The notes below the pieces were generated by a model, which was not told the DNA's origin, did not search any database, and was given only the letters and a program-made list of their open reading frames with translations. The translations under genes were made by a program, and so were the position numbers. Positions 53,666 through 62,627 of a DNA stretch of 64,000 nucleotides are shown here, piece by piece; the first letter of the stretch is position 1, and each line of letters begins with the position of its first letter. This stretch comes from Candidatus Pelagibacter communis (lineage in GTDB: Bacteria; Pseudomonadota; Alphaproteobacteria; Pelagibacterales; Pelagibacteraceae). The stretch covers positions 18,867-82,866 of the forward strand of contig NZ_CVSK01000047.1 of the NCBI RefSeq assembly GCF_001180025.1, given 5' to 3'.

Positions 53666-54973
53666 TTATAAAGTTTTAGCAAATTGTTTTAACAATTTAG
53701 CTGCACCTTTGTCCATGTTCTGCAATCCTTTTTCGATTGATATTTTGCCGTTTAACATTGGCTCAACATTTTCGTAAATTACTTCACGAATTTGTGGCCA
53801 GTTACCAGCTCTATATCCACCAGGAATAGTCGAACCTTCTAAGCTTAATTGTTCACCAACTGCTTTATGATATGGAGAAGCTCTATAGAAGTTTATAGTT
53901 TCAGCTAACGCTATACCACCTTTAGTAACTGCAGAGTAACCAGTCATATTATGATAATACAGATCCATTTCTGGAGAACCCATAAATTCTATAAATTTAG
54001 CAAGTCCTTTATACTCTTCTTCTGTATGACCATTTAATATCCAGTTAGCAGCACCACCGATAAACGTTGGATACTCTTTACCACCTGTTACAGAATCCCA
54101 GTAAGGAATATGATTTACTGTAAAGTTAGGCACAACACCTTTCATTCCACCAAAAGATGCAGCTGAACCAAACCAAAACGCAGCTTCACCAGCTATAAAT
54201 GGAGCTTGGTTATCTCCCCATGCTCTTCCTTTATAACCATAAAAGCCTTTTTCATACCATTCCTTAACTTTTTTCCAATGCATTACAAATGCATCTGTTT
54301 CAGCAAATAAAGTTTTTGTTGGAACAGCATCGTAACCATTGTTTCCATCAGTCATAAGTAGATTATGTCTTGAAAAGAAATTTTCTGTCCAGATCCAAGG
54401 AAAGTGACTTTGAACTAAAGGTATGTATCCAGCAGCTTTAATCTTTGGAGCCATAGCTTCAAATTCTTCGTAAGTTTTTGGAACTGATTCAATTCCTACT
54501 TTTTTCAAGATGTCCATGTTTGCATACATTAAACAAGTTGAACTATTAAAAGGAACACCAATCATTTTCCCATCAGAGTCAGCATAGAAATTTTTAATTC
54601 CTGGAATATAATTGTCTGCGTCGACTTTAATTCCATATTTCTCTGCCATATCTTCAAAACCGATTACAACACCATTTTTAACTTGCGCTACCATTATCGC
54701 AGCACCAGCATCATAAACCTGTGAATAGTGTGGTTGGTCTCCTGCTCTAAATGCAGCAATAGTTGCTGCCATGTTATCTTCATAACTTCCTTTACCTGTA
54801 GGAATGACCGTATATTGATCTTGTGAAGCATTAAATCTATTTGCAATTTCAATAATTACATCACCAAGAAAACCACTGTTTCCGTACCACCAATGAATTT
54901 CTGTCTTTGAATAACTGTGTGATGTAAAAGAGAATGTAAATAGAATAGTTAAAATACTAAGTATTTTTTTCAT
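53666..54973 (-). CDS. ugpB: Ugp-type periplasmic substrate-binding protein
   Basis: 435 aa, extracellular solute-binding family 1. Signal peptide (about 1-22, LSILTILFTFSFTSHSYS), then TEIHWWYGNSGFLGDVIIEIANRFN. A late EFMGSPEMDLYYHNMTGYSAVTK segment resembles UgpB. A GAGAGGG ribosome site precedes the ATG. ugpQ downstream supports glycerol 3-phosphate or glycerophosphodiesters as ligand. Confidence 0.85.
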   Translation of the reverse strand: MKKILSILTILFTFSFTSHSYSKTEIHWWYGNSGFLGDVIIEIANRFNASQDQYTVIPTGKGSYEDNMAATIAAFRAGDQPHYSQVYDAGAAIMVAQVKNGVVIGFEDMAEKYGIKVDADNYIPGIKNFYADSDGKMIGVPFNSSTCLMYANMDILKKVGIESVPKTYEEFEAMAPKIKAAGYIPLVQSHFPWIWTENFFSRHNLLMTDGNNGYDAVPTKTLFAETDAFVMHWKKVKEWYEKGFYGYKGRAWGDNQAPFIAGEAAFWFGSAASFGGMKGVVPNFTVNHIPYWDSVTGGKEYPTFIGGAANWILNGHTEEEYKGLAKFIEFMGSPEMDLYYHNMTGYSAVTKGGIALAETINFYRASPYHKAVGEQLSLEGSTIPGGYRAGNWPQIREVIYENVEPMLNGKISIEKGLQNMDKGAAKLLKQFAKTL

Positions 54974-55095
54974 TTTTTCCCTCTCTTTTTAATTTATGTA
55001 TTTACAATTAAGTAAAATATAAGTGTTAAGATAACGTTAAATTAAAATTACTTAAATATTAAAATATATTATTTTTCTAAATCAGGTTGTATCTG

Positions 55096-56223
55096 TTAAT
55101 AACTTTTAAGATATTTTAATCTTCCAATTATTTCATCTCTATCCATGTAATATCCTTGGAGATGTCTATGACCAGAATTAGGATCAAACTCAGTTCTTCC
55201 ATGAAGCAATCTTCTATTGTTAAATGAAAAAATATCACCTGGCTCTAGTCTAAAATTGATTTGAAATTTAGCATCATGCAATAAATTTCCAAATCGATGA
55301 TGAGCTTTATAAACTGAGTCCATTATATCTGGATGACAATCAAGAGCATCTAGTGTTGCAATACTATAACGAATATCATTGTAATCTCCGTCTTTAGTAA
55401 GTGATATTGCAGTGCCATAGACACTTCTAACTGCTTCTTGAGTGTAGTCTTTATCTCTAAATTTAAGCGGAGTATTTACCAATATATCAAAAGTATCTTT
55501 TTCATTATTTTTTAAATAATCTGCCACAGCAAATGCATCAACAGCAGATGAGTCGCCACCCTTCGCTGAATTTATCAAACAGTGTAAAAATTGATAACCA
55601 GGCGGATTTTCAAACCAAGGTAAATCCATATGATTTCTTAAAGCATGCGCTGTATACGCAGAATTATTTGGCTTTGGAATATTAATTACTTCAAAAGGTG
55701 TTTTAAAAAAAGTTTCTCGAGTATGACTTATACGATTTAGAACTTTTAATGCAGAGTTTTTTTCTACTGGAGCTTTTTTAACAATAGCTATTCCAGTATA
55801 ATGTAAAAGCTCTAACCATTTAATCAAACCATCGTCCGAATTTACAATTTCATCATGATCAATTTGAATAGATTTTAAGTTCTTTTCTAAAGAGCTATCC
55901 CAAAGTTTATAAGGTGAGACATACTTTTGCTTATTTTTTAAAGTATAACAATTTTCTCTTAACCATTTTGGATCATAATAGCTTGTATGGTCTCCTTCGC
56001 TCCATTCAATTTCTAATTTTCCATCAGAACTTATAGAATATTTTGTGGGATTAATGTTTTGTGAGACTTCCAGAATATTAAACATTCTATGTCTCGAATC
56101 TTTATCATGAGCAGTTGGACAATTATCTCTTAGCCAAAGGTAATTAAACTTACTCTCTTGACCATCATTCCAAATAACTTTTAAATACGTTGAATTTTTT
56201 TCTAGTTTAGAAATTGAGCTCAC
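55096..56223 (-). CDS. Gamma-butyrobetaine dioxygenase-like 2-oxoglutarate/Fe(II) oxygenase
   Basis: 375 aa, GTG start (no nearby ATG). An N-terminal GBBH-type small domain (about 1-100, YLWLRDNCPT) precedes the jelly-roll oxygenase domain. The facial triad is H198, D200 (NHMDLPW) and H341 (RRLLHGRTEF); R353 (GHRHLQGYY) fits the 2-oxoglutarate/substrate end of the family. Y190 aligns with a cation-cage Tyr of human BBOX1. It would hydroxylate gamma-butyrobetaine to L-carnitine, fitting the carnitine genes nearby. TmpA, which hydroxylates trimethylammonio-ethylphosphonate, is a close relative and a real alternative given the PhnZ-type gene downstream. Confidence 0.78.
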   Translation of the reverse strand: MSSISKLEKNSTYLKVIWNDGQESKFNYLWLRDNCPTAHDKDSRHRMFNILEVSQNINPTKYSISSDGKLEIEWSEGDHTSYYDPKWLRENCYTLKNKQKYVSPYKLWDSSLEKNLKSIQIDHDEIVNSDDGLIKWLELLHYTGIAIVKKAPVEKNSALKVLNRISHTRETFFKTPFEVINIPKPNNSAYTAHALRNHMDLPWFENPPGYQFLHCLINSAKGGDSSAVDAFAVADYLKNNEKDTFDILVNTPLKFRDKDYTQEAVRSVYGTAISLTKDGDYNDIRYSIATLDALDCHPDIMDSVYKAHHRFGNLLHDAKFQINFRLEPGDIFSFNNRRLLHGRTEFDPNSGHRHLQGYYMDRDEIIGRLKYLKSY

Positions 56224-56254
56224 ACTTAATTTTTATATAAAAGAGTAATCAAAT

Positions 56255-56279
56255 CAACTCAATTAATAGTTGTATTAAT
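56255..56279. promoter_or_regulatory. Overlapping dyads between GBBH-like gene and proX
   Basis: In the 131-nt divergent spacer, ATTAATA-GTTG-TATTAAT is a perfect 7-bp dyad (56262-56279), and CAACT...AGTTG (56255-56259 with 56268-56272) forms a second, overlapping one. A regulator could control both divergent genes here. The rest of the spacer is AT-rich leader with the AAGGAG site of proX. Confidence 0.35.
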
Positions 56280-56354
56280 AATTCAAAGCTTGTTTTTTAT
56301 CTACATTCATTATTAAATCTCGGTATTAAAACTTAACCTTAAGGAGATAATTTA

Positions 56355-57371
56355 ATGAAGTTTTTAAAGAGATTAACAATCTCAATTTTCCTTCTTTCAT
56401 CTTTGATTGTAAGTAATGCAAATGCTGGTGATTGTAAGGCAAGATTGGGAGATTTTGACTGGAGCAGTGCTAACATCCACACAGCTATCACTACTTTCAT
56501 ACTTGAAAAAGGATACGGTTGTGAAGTGTCTGTAACTAAGGGAAGTACTACACCTATTATGGCCGCTCATTACGATGGTCAATTAGATGTTATTACTGAA
56601 GTTTGGTACGATAATATCATTGGTAATTATAAGCCTCATGAAGAAGCGGGTACAATTATCCATATGGGAACAAACACGCCAGACTCTCAGCAAGCATTCT
56701 ATGTAGATAAAACTACTGCTGATAAATACAATTTAAAATCTGTTGAAGATATGAAAGATCCAAAAATAGCTGCGCTATTTAAAGATCCAGAAGATCCTTC
56801 AAAAGGTAGAATGACTAGCTGTATATCTGGTTGGACTTGCTACACTGTTAACTTGGTTAAACAAAAAGAGTATGGTTTAGATAAATACTATACAAACTTT
56901 GATCCAGGTTCAGGAGGGGCATTAGATGCTGCTATAGCAGGTGCATTTGCTAAGAAAAAACCAATCTTCACTTACTACTGGGCACCAACTGGTTTAATGG
57001 GTAAAGTTGATCTAGTAAGATTAACTGAACCAAAATTTGATCAAACTTGCTGGGATAATATGTCTGCAGTTGTTGAAGATATCAAAGCTAACGGACCAGA
57101 TGCTTATAAACCTTCATGTGCATGTGAATATAGAGATATGGCTTTAACTAAGTCTGTACTTGCAACATGGGCAAAAGCTCATCCAAAAGAAAATGAGTTT
57201 ATTGGAAAATATACAGTTCCAACAGCTACTGTTAACAAAATGTTAGCATTCTATGAAGATGAGTCAGGTGGTGATATGGAAGCTACTGCAATAGAGTTCT
57301 TGAAAACAGAAACTATGTGGAAAGACTGGGTACCAGCTGATGTTGCTAAAAAAGTTTCAGCAGCATTATAA
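56355..57371 (+). CDS. proX: Betaine/carnitine-type periplasmic substrate-binding protein (ProX/OpuAC family)
   Basis: 338 aa. Signal peptide MKFLKRLTISIFLLSSLIVS; mature start CKARLGDFDWSSANIHTAITTFI. A strong AAGGAG ribosome site precedes the ATG. OpuAC fold with Trp-rich segments (YYWAPTGLMG, TMWKDWVPA) and seven or more Cys in the mature chain, unusual for SAR11. Located next to carnitine-breakdown genes, its ligand may be carnitine, gamma-butyrobetaine or glycine betaine. A UUCG-capped terminator follows. Confidence 0.83.
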   Translation: MKFLKRLTISIFLLSSLIVSNANAGDCKARLGDFDWSSANIHTAITTFILEKGYGCEVSVTKGSTTPIMAAHYDGQLDVITEVWYDNIIGNYKPHEEAGTIIHMGTNTPDSQQAFYVDKTTADKYNLKSVEDMKDPKIAALFKDPEDPSKGRMTSCISGWTCYTVNLVKQKEYGLDKYYTNFDPGSGGALDAAIAGAFAKKKPIFTYYWAPTGLMGKVDLVRLTEPKFDQTCWDNMSAVVEDIKANGPDAYKPSCACEYRDMALTKSVLATWAKAHPKENEFIGKYTVPTATVNKMLAFYEDESGGDMEATAIEFLKTETMWKDWVPADVAKKVSAAL

Positions 57372-57394
57372 TCACTAAATTAAATTTATAAGAT

Positions 57395-57418
57395 AGAGCC
57401 CTTCGGGGCTCTTTCTTT
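57395..57418 (+). terminator. Terminator-like hairpin after proX (UUCG tetraloop)
   Basis: A 7-bp stem AGAGCCC/GGGCTCT closed by the extra-stable C(UUCG)G tetraloop and followed by TTTCTTT. It lies between proX and proW, the same position as the hairpins in the other three importer operons. Confidence 0.88.
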
Positions 57419-57433
57419 AAGTAAAAAACAAAT

Positions 57434-58465
57434 ATGGAAGCATTAAAGAAAAATAAAAAAATATTTTTTAATATTGGTTTGTTGGTTGTTTTTGTATGGT
57501 TATTAATAACTAGCTATTCTCAATCAAAAAGAAAACCTGACAATATTGGAGAATTATTAAATGATTTTTCTTGGCTAGGAGGTAAATGGCCAAAATGGTT
57601 GGATTTACCGTTAATGAATTGGATTAATTCTGGTTTCAAAACACTTAACGAAAAATATGGGTACATATTTGAAGCTATTAATAATGTTCTTTTATATATG
57701 TTAATGCTTGTAAAAAACTTTTTAATTCAAGCTCCATGGCCACTGGTTATACTTGGTGTGGTGGTTCTAACTTACTTTGCAAGTGGAAGAAAAATTGGAA
57801 CAACAGTATTTGTAGGATTTTGCACTTTTTTTATAGGTTTTCTTCACCCAATATTTTGGCAAAAAGCAATTGAAACAACTGCAATAATGTTAATTGGAAT
57901 ATTTCTTTGTGTTGTTGCAGGCATTCCATTGGGAATAGCTATGGCACGAAGTGCAAGAACAAGAAATGTAATTTTGCCAGTTTTAGATTTAATGCAAACT
58001 ATTCCAAGTTTCTGTTACCTAATTCCAGGTATTATGTTATTTGGCTTAGGTGCGGTTCCAGCAATTATAGCTACATTTATTTATGCGGTTCCTCCTCTAG
58101 TTAGACTAACAGATTTAGGAATTAGACTTGTTGATACTGAGGTTATTGAAGCTGCAGATGCATTTGGTGCAAGTAAAAAACAAAAGCTTTGGGGTGTACA
58201 AATGCCATTAGCTTTGCCAAATATTATGCAAGGCATCAACCAGTGTACAATGATGGCATTGGCGATGGTTGTTATTGCATCGATGATAGGTACTAGAGGT
58301 TTAGGAGATGAAGTTTTACTTGGACTTCAACAATTAAATGTAGGAAGAGCTGCTGAAGCAGGGATCGCAATTGTGCTTCTAGCAATAGTTCTTGATAGGA
58401 TAACTCAATCTTATGGAGAAACACTACAAGAGAGAACAGCACCAAATACAAAGAAAGGTAAATAA
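57434..58465 (+). CDS. proW: Betaine/carnitine-type ABC transporter permease (ProW-like)
   Basis: 343 aa, single permease domain (about 155-330) after an N-terminal helix and a roughly 60-residue loop. EAA-type loop is EVIEAADAFGASKKQKLW; MQTIPSFCYLIPGIMLFG and GTRGLGDEVLLGL are ProW signatures. It shares one base with the proV start (TAATG). It must form a homodimer, unlike the fused TmoW chain at the start of the window. Confidence 0.85.
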   Translation: MEALKKNKKIFFNIGLLVVFVWLLITSYSQSKRKPDNIGELLNDFSWLGGKWPKWLDLPLMNWINSGFKTLNEKYGYIFEAINNVLLYMLMLVKNFLIQAPWPLVILGVVVLTYFASGRKIGTTVFVGFCTFFIGFLHPIFWQKAIETTAIMLIGIFLCVVAGIPLGIAMARSARTRNVILPVLDLMQTIPSFCYLIPGIMLFGLGAVPAIIATFIYAVPPLVRLTDLGIRLVDTEVIEAADAFGASKKQKLWGVQMPLALPNIMQGINQCTMMALAMVVIASMIGTRGLGDEVLLGLQQLNVGRAAEAGIAIVLLAIVLDRITQSYGETLQERTAPNTKKGK

Positions 58466-59490
58466 TGTCTAAAATTGAGATTAATAATGTTTATAAAATC
58501 TTTGGGAACAATCCTCAATCTGTAATGCCTATGGTAAAAGATGGAGCGAACAAAGAAGAAGTTTTAGAACAAACTGGTCATACAGTTGGTCTTGATAATG
58601 TGTCATTAAAAATAGAAGAAGGAGAAACTTTTGTTTGTATGGGTTTGTCAGGATCTGGAAAATCAACTCTAATTAGGCATTTAAATAGATTAATCGATCC
58701 GACAGATGGAGAAATTTTAGTGGAAGGAACAAATGTAATGTCGTTAAATAAAGAACAACTAATTGACTTTAGAAGACATAAAATGAGTATGGTATTTCAG
58801 AGATTTGGTTTGTTCCCACATAAAACTGTTTTACAAAACGTAGGCTATGGATTGGAAATGCAAGGCAAAGCAGAAGAGGAAAGACATAGTGTTGCGATGG
58901 AAAAAATTGATGCTGTTGGTTTAACAGGATTTGAAAATCAATTTCCAAATCAATTATCTGGGGGAATGCAACAAAGGGTTGGTTTAGCAAGAGCACTTGC
59001 AACTGATAGTGATATCATGTTAATGGATGAAGCTTTTAGTGCTTTAGATCCTTTAATTAGAAGTGATATGCAAAAACAACTACTAGATCTCCAATCAGAA
59101 TTAAAAAAAACAATTGTATTTATTACTCATGATTTAGATGAGTCTTTAAGACTTGGTGATCACATTGGAATATTAAATGCTGGTAAACTTGTTCAAGTTG
59201 GAACACCAGTAGATATTATAATGAATCCAGCTGATGATTATGTCAAGGCATTTGTTAAAGACGTTAATAGAGCAAAAGTAATTAAAGCTAAAATTATAAT
59301 GAAGAGTGTTAATGAATCTAACGATATAGATAAATCTAACTTAATAAAAGTTAATGAAGATCAATTTATTGAGGAGTTTTTACCTCAAATTGTATGCTCT
59401 AATTCTAATTGTGAAGTGGTTGACAAAAGTGGAAATGTTAAAGGTTATATATCTAATAAAGAATTACAGACATCATTAACAAAATCTTAA
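58465..59490 (+). CDS. proV: Betaine/carnitine-type ABC transporter ATP-binding protein (ProV-like)
   Basis: 341 aa. Walker A GLSGSGKST, Q-loop MVFQRFGLFPHKTV, signature QLSGGMQQRVGLARAL, Walker B IMLMDEAFSALD (DEA in place of the common DEP), switch His ITHDLDESL. C-terminal CBS-like tail (about 270-341, with ICSNSNCEVVDKSGNVKGY-like segment) may sense osmolarity. Close relative of TmoV in this window. Confidence 0.86.
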   Translation: MSKIEINNVYKIFGNNPQSVMPMVKDGANKEEVLEQTGHTVGLDNVSLKIEEGETFVCMGLSGSGKSTLIRHLNRLIDPTDGEILVEGTNVMSLNKEQLIDFRRHKMSMVFQRFGLFPHKTVLQNVGYGLEMQGKAEEERHSVAMEKIDAVGLTGFENQFPNQLSGGMQQRVGLARALATDSDIMLMDEAFSALDPLIRSDMQKQLLDLQSELKKTIVFITHDLDESLRLGDHIGILNAGKLVQVGTPVDIIMNPADDYVKAFVKDVNRAKVIKAKIIMKSVNESNDIDKSNLIKVNEDQFIEEFLPQIVCSNSNCEVVDKSGNVKGYISNKELQTSLTKS

Positions 59491-59493
59491 TTA

Positions 59494-60282
59494 ATGGTTA
59501 ACAAATCATTAAAAAATAAAAAAATTATAATTTCTGCAGGTGCATCTGGAATAGGTTTGGCAACAACTAAGGTTTGTCTTTCTCGTGGAGCATACGTTTA
59601 CCTTTGCGATATTGATAATAAATCCCTAAATAAATTAAACAAACATCCTCTTATAAATAAGAGGCTATTTAAATATAATTGTGATGCATCTGACGAAAGC
59701 CAAGTATTGGATTTATTTAAAAAAATAAGTAAAAAAACTAAAAAAATTGATGCTTTAATAAATAATGTTGGAGTCGCTGGACCAACTGGATCACTAGAAA
59801 AACTAAAGTCTAAAGATTGGGAAAGAACTATTCAGATAGATGTTAATAGTCATTTTTATTTTACTAAGAGGGCTATACCTTTAATTAAAAAGTCTGAAAA
59901 TGGATCAATAATAAATATTTCATCAACTGCTGGAATACTTGGTTTTCCTTTAAGATCACCTTACGCAGCAAGCAAATGGGCAATTATTGGAATTACCAAA
60001 ACTCTCGCAATGGAACTTGGAAAATACAATATAAGAGTTAATGCAGTATGCCCTGGTTCAATTAAAGGTGAAAGAATGAAAAGAGTGATCAGAGATAAAG
60101 CAAAATTTACAAAAGTTTCATCGAAAAAAATTGAAAAAGATTTTATTTCAATGAGTTCTATGAAAAAGTGGATTCTTGAGGAAGATATAGGAAAGATGTG
60201 TGCATTTTTAATTTCAGACGATTCAAGTAAGGTTTCAGGACAAGTAATTTCTGTAGATGGTCACACAGAAAGAAATGATTAA
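59494..60282 (+). CDS. Short-chain dehydrogenase/reductase
   Basis: 262 aa classical SDR. Cofactor motif AGASGIGLATT, NNVG in place of NNAG, catalytic Ser in ISSTAGILG, Tyr and Lys in SPYAASKWA. Four nt after proV, so likely cotranscribed, and converging on carnitine dehydrogenase (1-nt gap). Substrate unknown; a hydroxy or keto intermediate of quaternary-amine breakdown is plausible from context. Confidence 0.83.
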   Translation: MVNKSLKNKKIIISAGASGIGLATTKVCLSRGAYVYLCDIDNKSLNKLNKHPLINKRLFKYNCDASDESQVLDLFKKISKKTKKIDALINNVGVAGPTGSLEKLKSKDWERTIQIDVNSHFYFTKRAIPLIKKSENGSIINISSTAGILGFPLRSPYAASKWAIIGITKTLAMELGKYNIRVNAVCPGSIKGERMKRVIRDKAKFTKVSSKKIEKDFISMSSMKKWILEEDIGKMCAFLISDDSSKVSGQVISVDGHTERND

Positions 60283-60283
60283 T

Positions 60284-61225
60284 TTACCTAAGTTTTTTTT
60301 CGTATTTCTTTCTTAACTTTTGAATATCAACCAAATACTGGTCTCTTATATTAGATATCATTGCAACTGATTTACCTTTAGCCTGTTTTGCAGTTCCTGA
60401 AATAAGTCTTGAAGATAATTTTTTTGATAGCTTAGGGGCCTTTAATTTAGTCCATGGTAATTTTAAAGCAGGTCCAAACTGTTCCAACATATGTTTCATT
60501 CCCGTTTTTCCTCCAGCAAGATGAAAGGTTAAAAATGTACCCATCAAAGACCATCTTAATCCTGGGCCATCTTCAATTGCTCTATCTAATTCTTCAGTAG
60601 TTGCATATCCCTCATTAATAATATGTAGCCCTTCTCTCCATAAAGCTTCTTGTAATCTATCAGACAAATATCCAGGTAATTCATTTTTAACCATAATTGG
60701 ATTCATAGAAATTGATTTGTAAAATTTTTTAGCTAAATTTAAATTTTTTTTTGAAGTTCTCTTACCTGGAACAATTTCTACAGCTGGCAATAAATATACA
60801 GGATTGAATGGATGTCCAATTATTCCCCTCTCTGGATTTTTACATTTTGAATAAATTCTAGTTGGTAACAAACCCGATGAGCTTGAAGCAATTATTGAAT
60901 TAGATTTTGCATATTTTCCAATAGTGCTAATCAATTTAGTTTTTAAAGAATAATTTTCAGTTGCACACTCCTGAATAAAATCTGCGTCTTTTAATGTTTG
61001 TTCTATTGAGGTAAAAAAATGAAAATTTTTTAGATTTAATTTTTTTTTATTAAATAGTTTTTTTACAAACGGCCAAGTTCTTTTTATTTCAGATAATAAA
61101 TTTTTTTTTAACTTAATATCTTTATCAAATGCATAAACAATTTTGTTGTGAGCCAAACAACGTACGATCCACCCTGCCCCAATCACCCCGGTTCCAATTA
61201 TTGCAACTTTTTTAATATTTTGCAT
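60284..61225 (-). CDS. Carnitine 3-dehydrogenase (3-hydroxyacyl-CoA dehydrogenase fold)
   Basis: 313 aa. Rossmann VAIIGTGVIGAGWI, SSSSGLLPTRI, GHPFNPVYLLPAVEIVPG and RLQEALWREGLHI are typical of L-carnitine dehydrogenase (CdhA/LcdH) and related enzymes. It oxidises carnitine to 3-dehydrocarnitine with NAD. In many proteobacteria this enzyme is fused to a C-terminal hotdog thioesterase; here that partner is a separate gene across the operon boundary at 62.2 kb. It shares one base with the BKACE gene upstream. Confidence 0.8.
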   Translation of the reverse strand: MQNIKKVAIIGTGVIGAGWIVRCLAHNKIVYAFDKDIKLKKNLLSEIKRTWPFVKKLFNKKKLNLKNFHFFTSIEQTLKDADFIQECATENYSLKTKLISTIGKYAKSNSIIASSSSGLLPTRIYSKCKNPERGIIGHPFNPVYLLPAVEIVPGKRTSKKNLNLAKKFYKSISMNPIMVKNELPGYLSDRLQEALWREGLHIINEGYATTEELDRAIEDGPGLRWSLMGTFLTFHLAGGKTGMKHMLEQFGPALKLPWTKLKAPKLSKKLSSRLISGTAKQAKGKSVAMISNIRDQYLVDIQKLRKKYEKKLR

Positions 61226-62112
61226 TACTTGTGTTTAACAAGTTTTAACTTCTCTCTTGTTTCTGCAGGTGTCATTGTTGATACACCTAGATCTTCAACA
61301 ATTCTAATTGCCTTTTCAACTAATTGGGCATTTGTTGCCAGTTTTCCTTTAGATAAATACAAATTATCTTCTAAACCTACTCTAGGATTACCACCCATAA
61401 TTACTGTTTGTGCCACAAATGGCATCTCATTTTTTGAAATTGCAAAGCCTGACCACACACCTTCTTTTGGCATAATATCTTTCATAGCTTGCATTGCTAA
61501 TGGAGTAGCTGGTGCTCCCCAAGGAATTCCTAAACACATTTGAAACATAGGCGGATCATCCAGCAATCCTTCTTTATATAGCTGTGCACCAAACCACATA
61601 TTTCCTAAATCAAAAGCCTCGATTTCGGGTTTTACTTTAATTTCTTTTAATCTTTTTGCAGCTTTTCTTAAATCGTTTGGAGTATTAACTGTTATAACTG
61701 AACTATCACCAAAGTTTAAAGTTCCACAATCTAAAGTGCAAATCTCTGGTAAAAATTGCTCAGCATTTGCAATTCTTTCCATAACATTTGCCATATCAGT
61801 CATTGGTCCAAACTCTAACGGGTCTTTGCCTTGACCAATATCTAAATCTCCACCCATACCAGTTGTTAGATTCAAAATCACATCTGTGTCACTTGAACGA
61901 ACTCTATCTACAACCTCTTTATATAACTCCAATCTTCTACTTGGAGTTCCGTCTTCCTCCCTCACATGAATATGAGCAATAGCAGCTCCTGCTTTTGCAG
62001 CTTCAATTGATGCTTTAGCAATTTGTTCTGGTGTTTTTGGTAAATCTGGATGCTTGCTTGCGGTATCTCCTGACCCCGTAACAGCACATGATATGAATAC
62101 CTTGTTGTTCAT
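61225..62112 (-). CDS. BKACE-family enzyme, probable dehydrocarnitine cleavage enzyme
   Basis: 295 aa TIM barrel of the beta-keto acid cleavage family. Zn-ligand motif AHIHVREEDG, ILNLTTGMGG, a later PEIEAFDLGNMW and GGNPRVGLEDNLY with the catalytic/metal Glu. With carnitine dehydrogenase next to it, the likely reaction is dehydrocarnitine plus acetyl-CoA to betainyl-CoA plus acetoacetate (CdhC role). It is transcribed with the dehydrogenase and divergent from the thioesterase (47-nt spacer). Confidence 0.82.
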   Translation of the reverse strand: MNNKVFISCAVTGSGDTASKHPDLPKTPEQIAKASIEAAKAGAAIAHIHVREEDGTPSRRLELYKEVVDRVRSSDTDVILNLTTGMGGDLDIGQGKDPLEFGPMTDMANVMERIANAEQFLPEICTLDCGTLNFGDSSVITVNTPNDLRKAAKRLKEIKVKPEIEAFDLGNMWFGAQLYKEGLLDDPPMFQMCLGIPWGAPATPLAMQAMKDIMPKEGVWSGFAISKNEMPFVAQTVIMGGNPRVGLEDNLYLSKGKLATNAQLVEKAIRIVEDLGVSTMTPAETREKLKLVKHK

Positions 62113-62159
62113 TTTAAGTAAGATTTATACTATTATAAAAAGGACGAGGGAATAAAAAA

Positions 62160-62627
62160 ATGTCTTTTCACATAACAAACCAAACAATCAAAAAAGAATG
62201 GACTGATTATAATAATCATATGAACATGGCTTACTATGTCTTAGTTTTTGATCAAACTTGGGAGATCATTCTAGAAAAATTTAAGATGGGTGAAAAATCA
62301 GCAAAGGATACCCAAAGAAGTACCATGGTTGTTGAAACTCGCACTACATATGATGGTGAAGTTAAAGAGGGAGATGAAGTAGAAATTGTTTTAACCTTCT
62401 TTGATCATGATAAAAAGAGATTACATTTCAAGATGGAAATGATTGAAAAATCATCAAAAAAATTATCAGCAACTATTGAAATGTTAGCGCTTTATATTGA
62501 TCTTAGTAAAAGAAAAGTTACAGAATTTGAAGATGAAAAAATTAAAATTATGGATGACTTTATAAATGAAAATAAAAATGAATTTAATTCTGACAATTTA
62601 TCCATTATTGGAAAACTTAAAAAATGA
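62160..62627 (+). CDS. Hotdog-fold thioesterase, probable betainyl-CoA thioesterase
   Basis: 155 aa, 4HBT-type single hotdog. WTDYNNHMNMAYYVLVFDQ is the family active-site segment (Asp/Asn-His-x-N), followed by TTYDGEVKEGDEVEIVLTFF. In context it would release glycine betaine from betainyl-CoA (CdhB role). A GAGGGA ribosome site precedes the ATG. It overlaps the TauD-type gene by 4 nt (ATGA). Confidence 0.78.
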   Translation: MSFHITNQTIKKEWTDYNNHMNMAYYVLVFDQTWEIILEKFKMGEKSAKDTQRSTMVVETRTTYDGEVKEGDEVEIVLTFFDHDKKRLHFKMEMIEKSSKKLSATIEMLALYIDLSKRKVTEFEDEKIKIMDDFINENKNEFNSDNLSIIGKLKK

